NCBI GenBank assembly: GCA_905236735.1
Contig: CAJOOU010000060.1
Span: 1 to 5,364 of the forward strand
Direction: 5' to 3'
DNA from: an uncultured Eubacterium sp.
GTDB taxonomy: Bacteria > Bacillota > Clostridia > Lachnospirales > Lachnospiraceae
DNA: 5,364 nt
Positions within the stretch are counted from its first letter, which is position 1. Every line of letters begins with the position of its first letter. A model generated the notes under the pieces. The model was not told the origin of the DNA. It saw only the letters and a program-made list of their open reading frames with translations, and made no database searches. The position numbers were made by a program, and so were the translations under genes. Below, in pieces: positions 4,444 through 5,364 of this stretch.

Positions 4444-5364
4444 TTACAGCTGCCTTTTCAGAATTTCCACAAGTTCATCGGCATTGTCTTTGGTCACATG
4501 GTATCCGAATCCCTCATATTCATATTCACTCGTCTCTCCCTCAAGTACCGAGATCATAATATCACCCATATACGCATTGAAATGACTCGTGTCAATATAA
4601 TACCCATTGTCTCGTGTCAAAGTACTTAATCCGCTGAAATTAATATATTCGGTAACTTTAGAGAGTTCCTTAATAAAGGTTAAATATTCAGCCTCTTCAA
4701 CCGACGCTCTATAGGTTACCGGATGCATCGGAGTTGTAATTACGGTAAACTCTATTCCGTATTCTTCGCAAAGAGCCTTAAGAAGCGCCACATCATTCAC
4801 GCATTTTTTAATTCTTTCATCTATATTGTCCGTATCTCCGATTTCCGGAGCCAGCGGCCCGTCCCAGTCAATCTCAGATGTCCTGTCATAGTCACACCAC
4901 CACCCGTAATCATAAAAATATTCATAGCCGTCAGTGCCTGCTTGGGCCAGAATATAGCGCAGCGACTTAAAGGCCATCGCCGCGGACAAATAGGTTTTGT
5001 AAAACTCTGCCTTGTTTGCACTCGCATATTCATATGTCATCCTGAGCGGCTGGCTGTTGTGCTTTTCCCCGTTTACCGTATAAGAATTACTGTCCACAAG
5101 GATATAAACATGTTTGGGAACAATCCCTTCACTTATAAAGGTACGCACATTGTCAAGATGTTCTTTTACCGTGCCCAGTGAATATGTCATATTATAACAC
5201 TTTTCACCGGCTATTTTATCTGTATGTACCGCCCCTGCCCTTGACGATCCAAAGAAAAAACTGTCATATTTATCCGGATTGTCCAGAACATATCTCATCT
5301 TGACATAGTTTTTGTTGGGCTCTACCCCGTTATTTCTGATGTTATCCCAGTGGAACACATTGTA
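4444..5364 (-). CDS. SGNH-hydrolase-like protein (DltD/AlgX-type), 5' end cut by the window
   Basis: The frame is open to the right edge, giving 306 residues without an N-terminus. An in-frame GTG at 5358-5356 is a possible but unlikely start: the reading frame continues beyond it, and relatives usually begin with a membrane anchor, which would lie outside the window. Counting from that GTG codon, FFFGSSRAG (34-42) is the nucleophile block, with Ser39 the likely catalytic residue. A beta strand PKHVYILVDSN (81-91) follows, then VITTPMHP (206-213), and DTSHFN (256-261) supplies the Asp-His pair. This layout matches SGNH-fold proteins such as DltD and AlgJ/AlgX, which act outside the membrane in acyl transfer to cell-wall or exopolysaccharide polymers, often beside an MBOAT acyltransferase. 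Whether such a gene lies upstream cannot be seen. The substrate is unknown. Translation is probably coupled to the EAL gene downstream. Confidence 0.7.
   Translation of the reverse strand, partial: YNVFHWDNIRNNGVEPNKNYVKMRYVLDNPDKYDSFFFGSSRAGAVHTDKIAGEKCYNMTYSLGTVKEHLDNVRTFISEGIVPKHVYILVDSNSYTVNGEKHNSQPLRMTYEYASANKAEFYKTYLSAAMAFKSLRYILAQAGTDGYEYFYDYGWWCDYDRTSEIDWDGPLAPEIGDTDNIDERIKKCVNDVALLKALCEEYGIEFTVITTPMHPVTYRASVEEAEYLTFIKELSKVTEYINFSGLSTLTRDNGYYIDTSHFNAYMGDIMISVLEGETSEYEYEGFGYHVTKDNADELVEILKRQL

Noticed and set aside
5356..5358. GTG as the start of the SGNH-like gene
   Set aside because: The frame stays open to the window edge, and the family usually has an N-terminal membrane anchor upstream, so the gene is treated as truncated by the window.

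Overview
The window looks like a low-to-moderate GC Firmicute of the class Clostridia, most likely Lachnospiraceae. This rests on the style of the ribosomal proteins (for example the HKYKDS loop in S10 and the Gram-positive type insertion loop in L3), strong AGGAGG ribosome binding sites, and the membrane EAL protein. The family-level assignment is inference. All supported genes lie on the minus strand, so transcription runs from high to low coordinates.

Upstream part (5364 to 2492): a two-gene unit. The first gene is the 3' portion of an SGNH-hydrolase-like protein that runs off the right edge. It has a GSSR nucleophile block and a DTSH block, as in the DltD/AlgX/AlgJ type proteins that act on cell-surface polymers. 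After 11 nt comes a 646-residue membrane protein with seven predicted membrane helices, a degenerate GGDEF-like domain and an EAL domain that keeps every expected catalytic residue. It is therefore a probable cyclic-di-GMP phosphodiesterase. The pair may link c-di-GMP turnover to surface polysaccharide modification.

Downstream part (2472 to 1): the promoter and first genes of the S10 ribosomal protein operon, in the canonical order rpsJ (S10), rplC (L3), rplD (L4), rplW (L23). The ribosome binding site and first two bases of the rplB (L2) start codon lie at the left edge. A consensus TATAAT sits about 240 nt before rpsJ, so the operon has a long 5' leader.

The most interesting content is non-coding. 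The roughly 236-nt rpsJ leader folds on paper into a 5' domain, a long branched 3' domain, and a last hairpin that displays the rpsJ Shine-Dalgarno in its loop. The 178-nt gap between rpsJ and rplC is unusually long for this operon and holds a second set of nested complementary segments, including a GAGA tetraloop hairpin, followed by a 7-bp hairpin just before the rplC ribosome binding site. Both are candidates for autoregulatory ribosomal-protein leader RNAs. The helices were found by eye; covariation across relatives was not tested. The rplW-rplB gap holds two smaller GC-rich hairpins.
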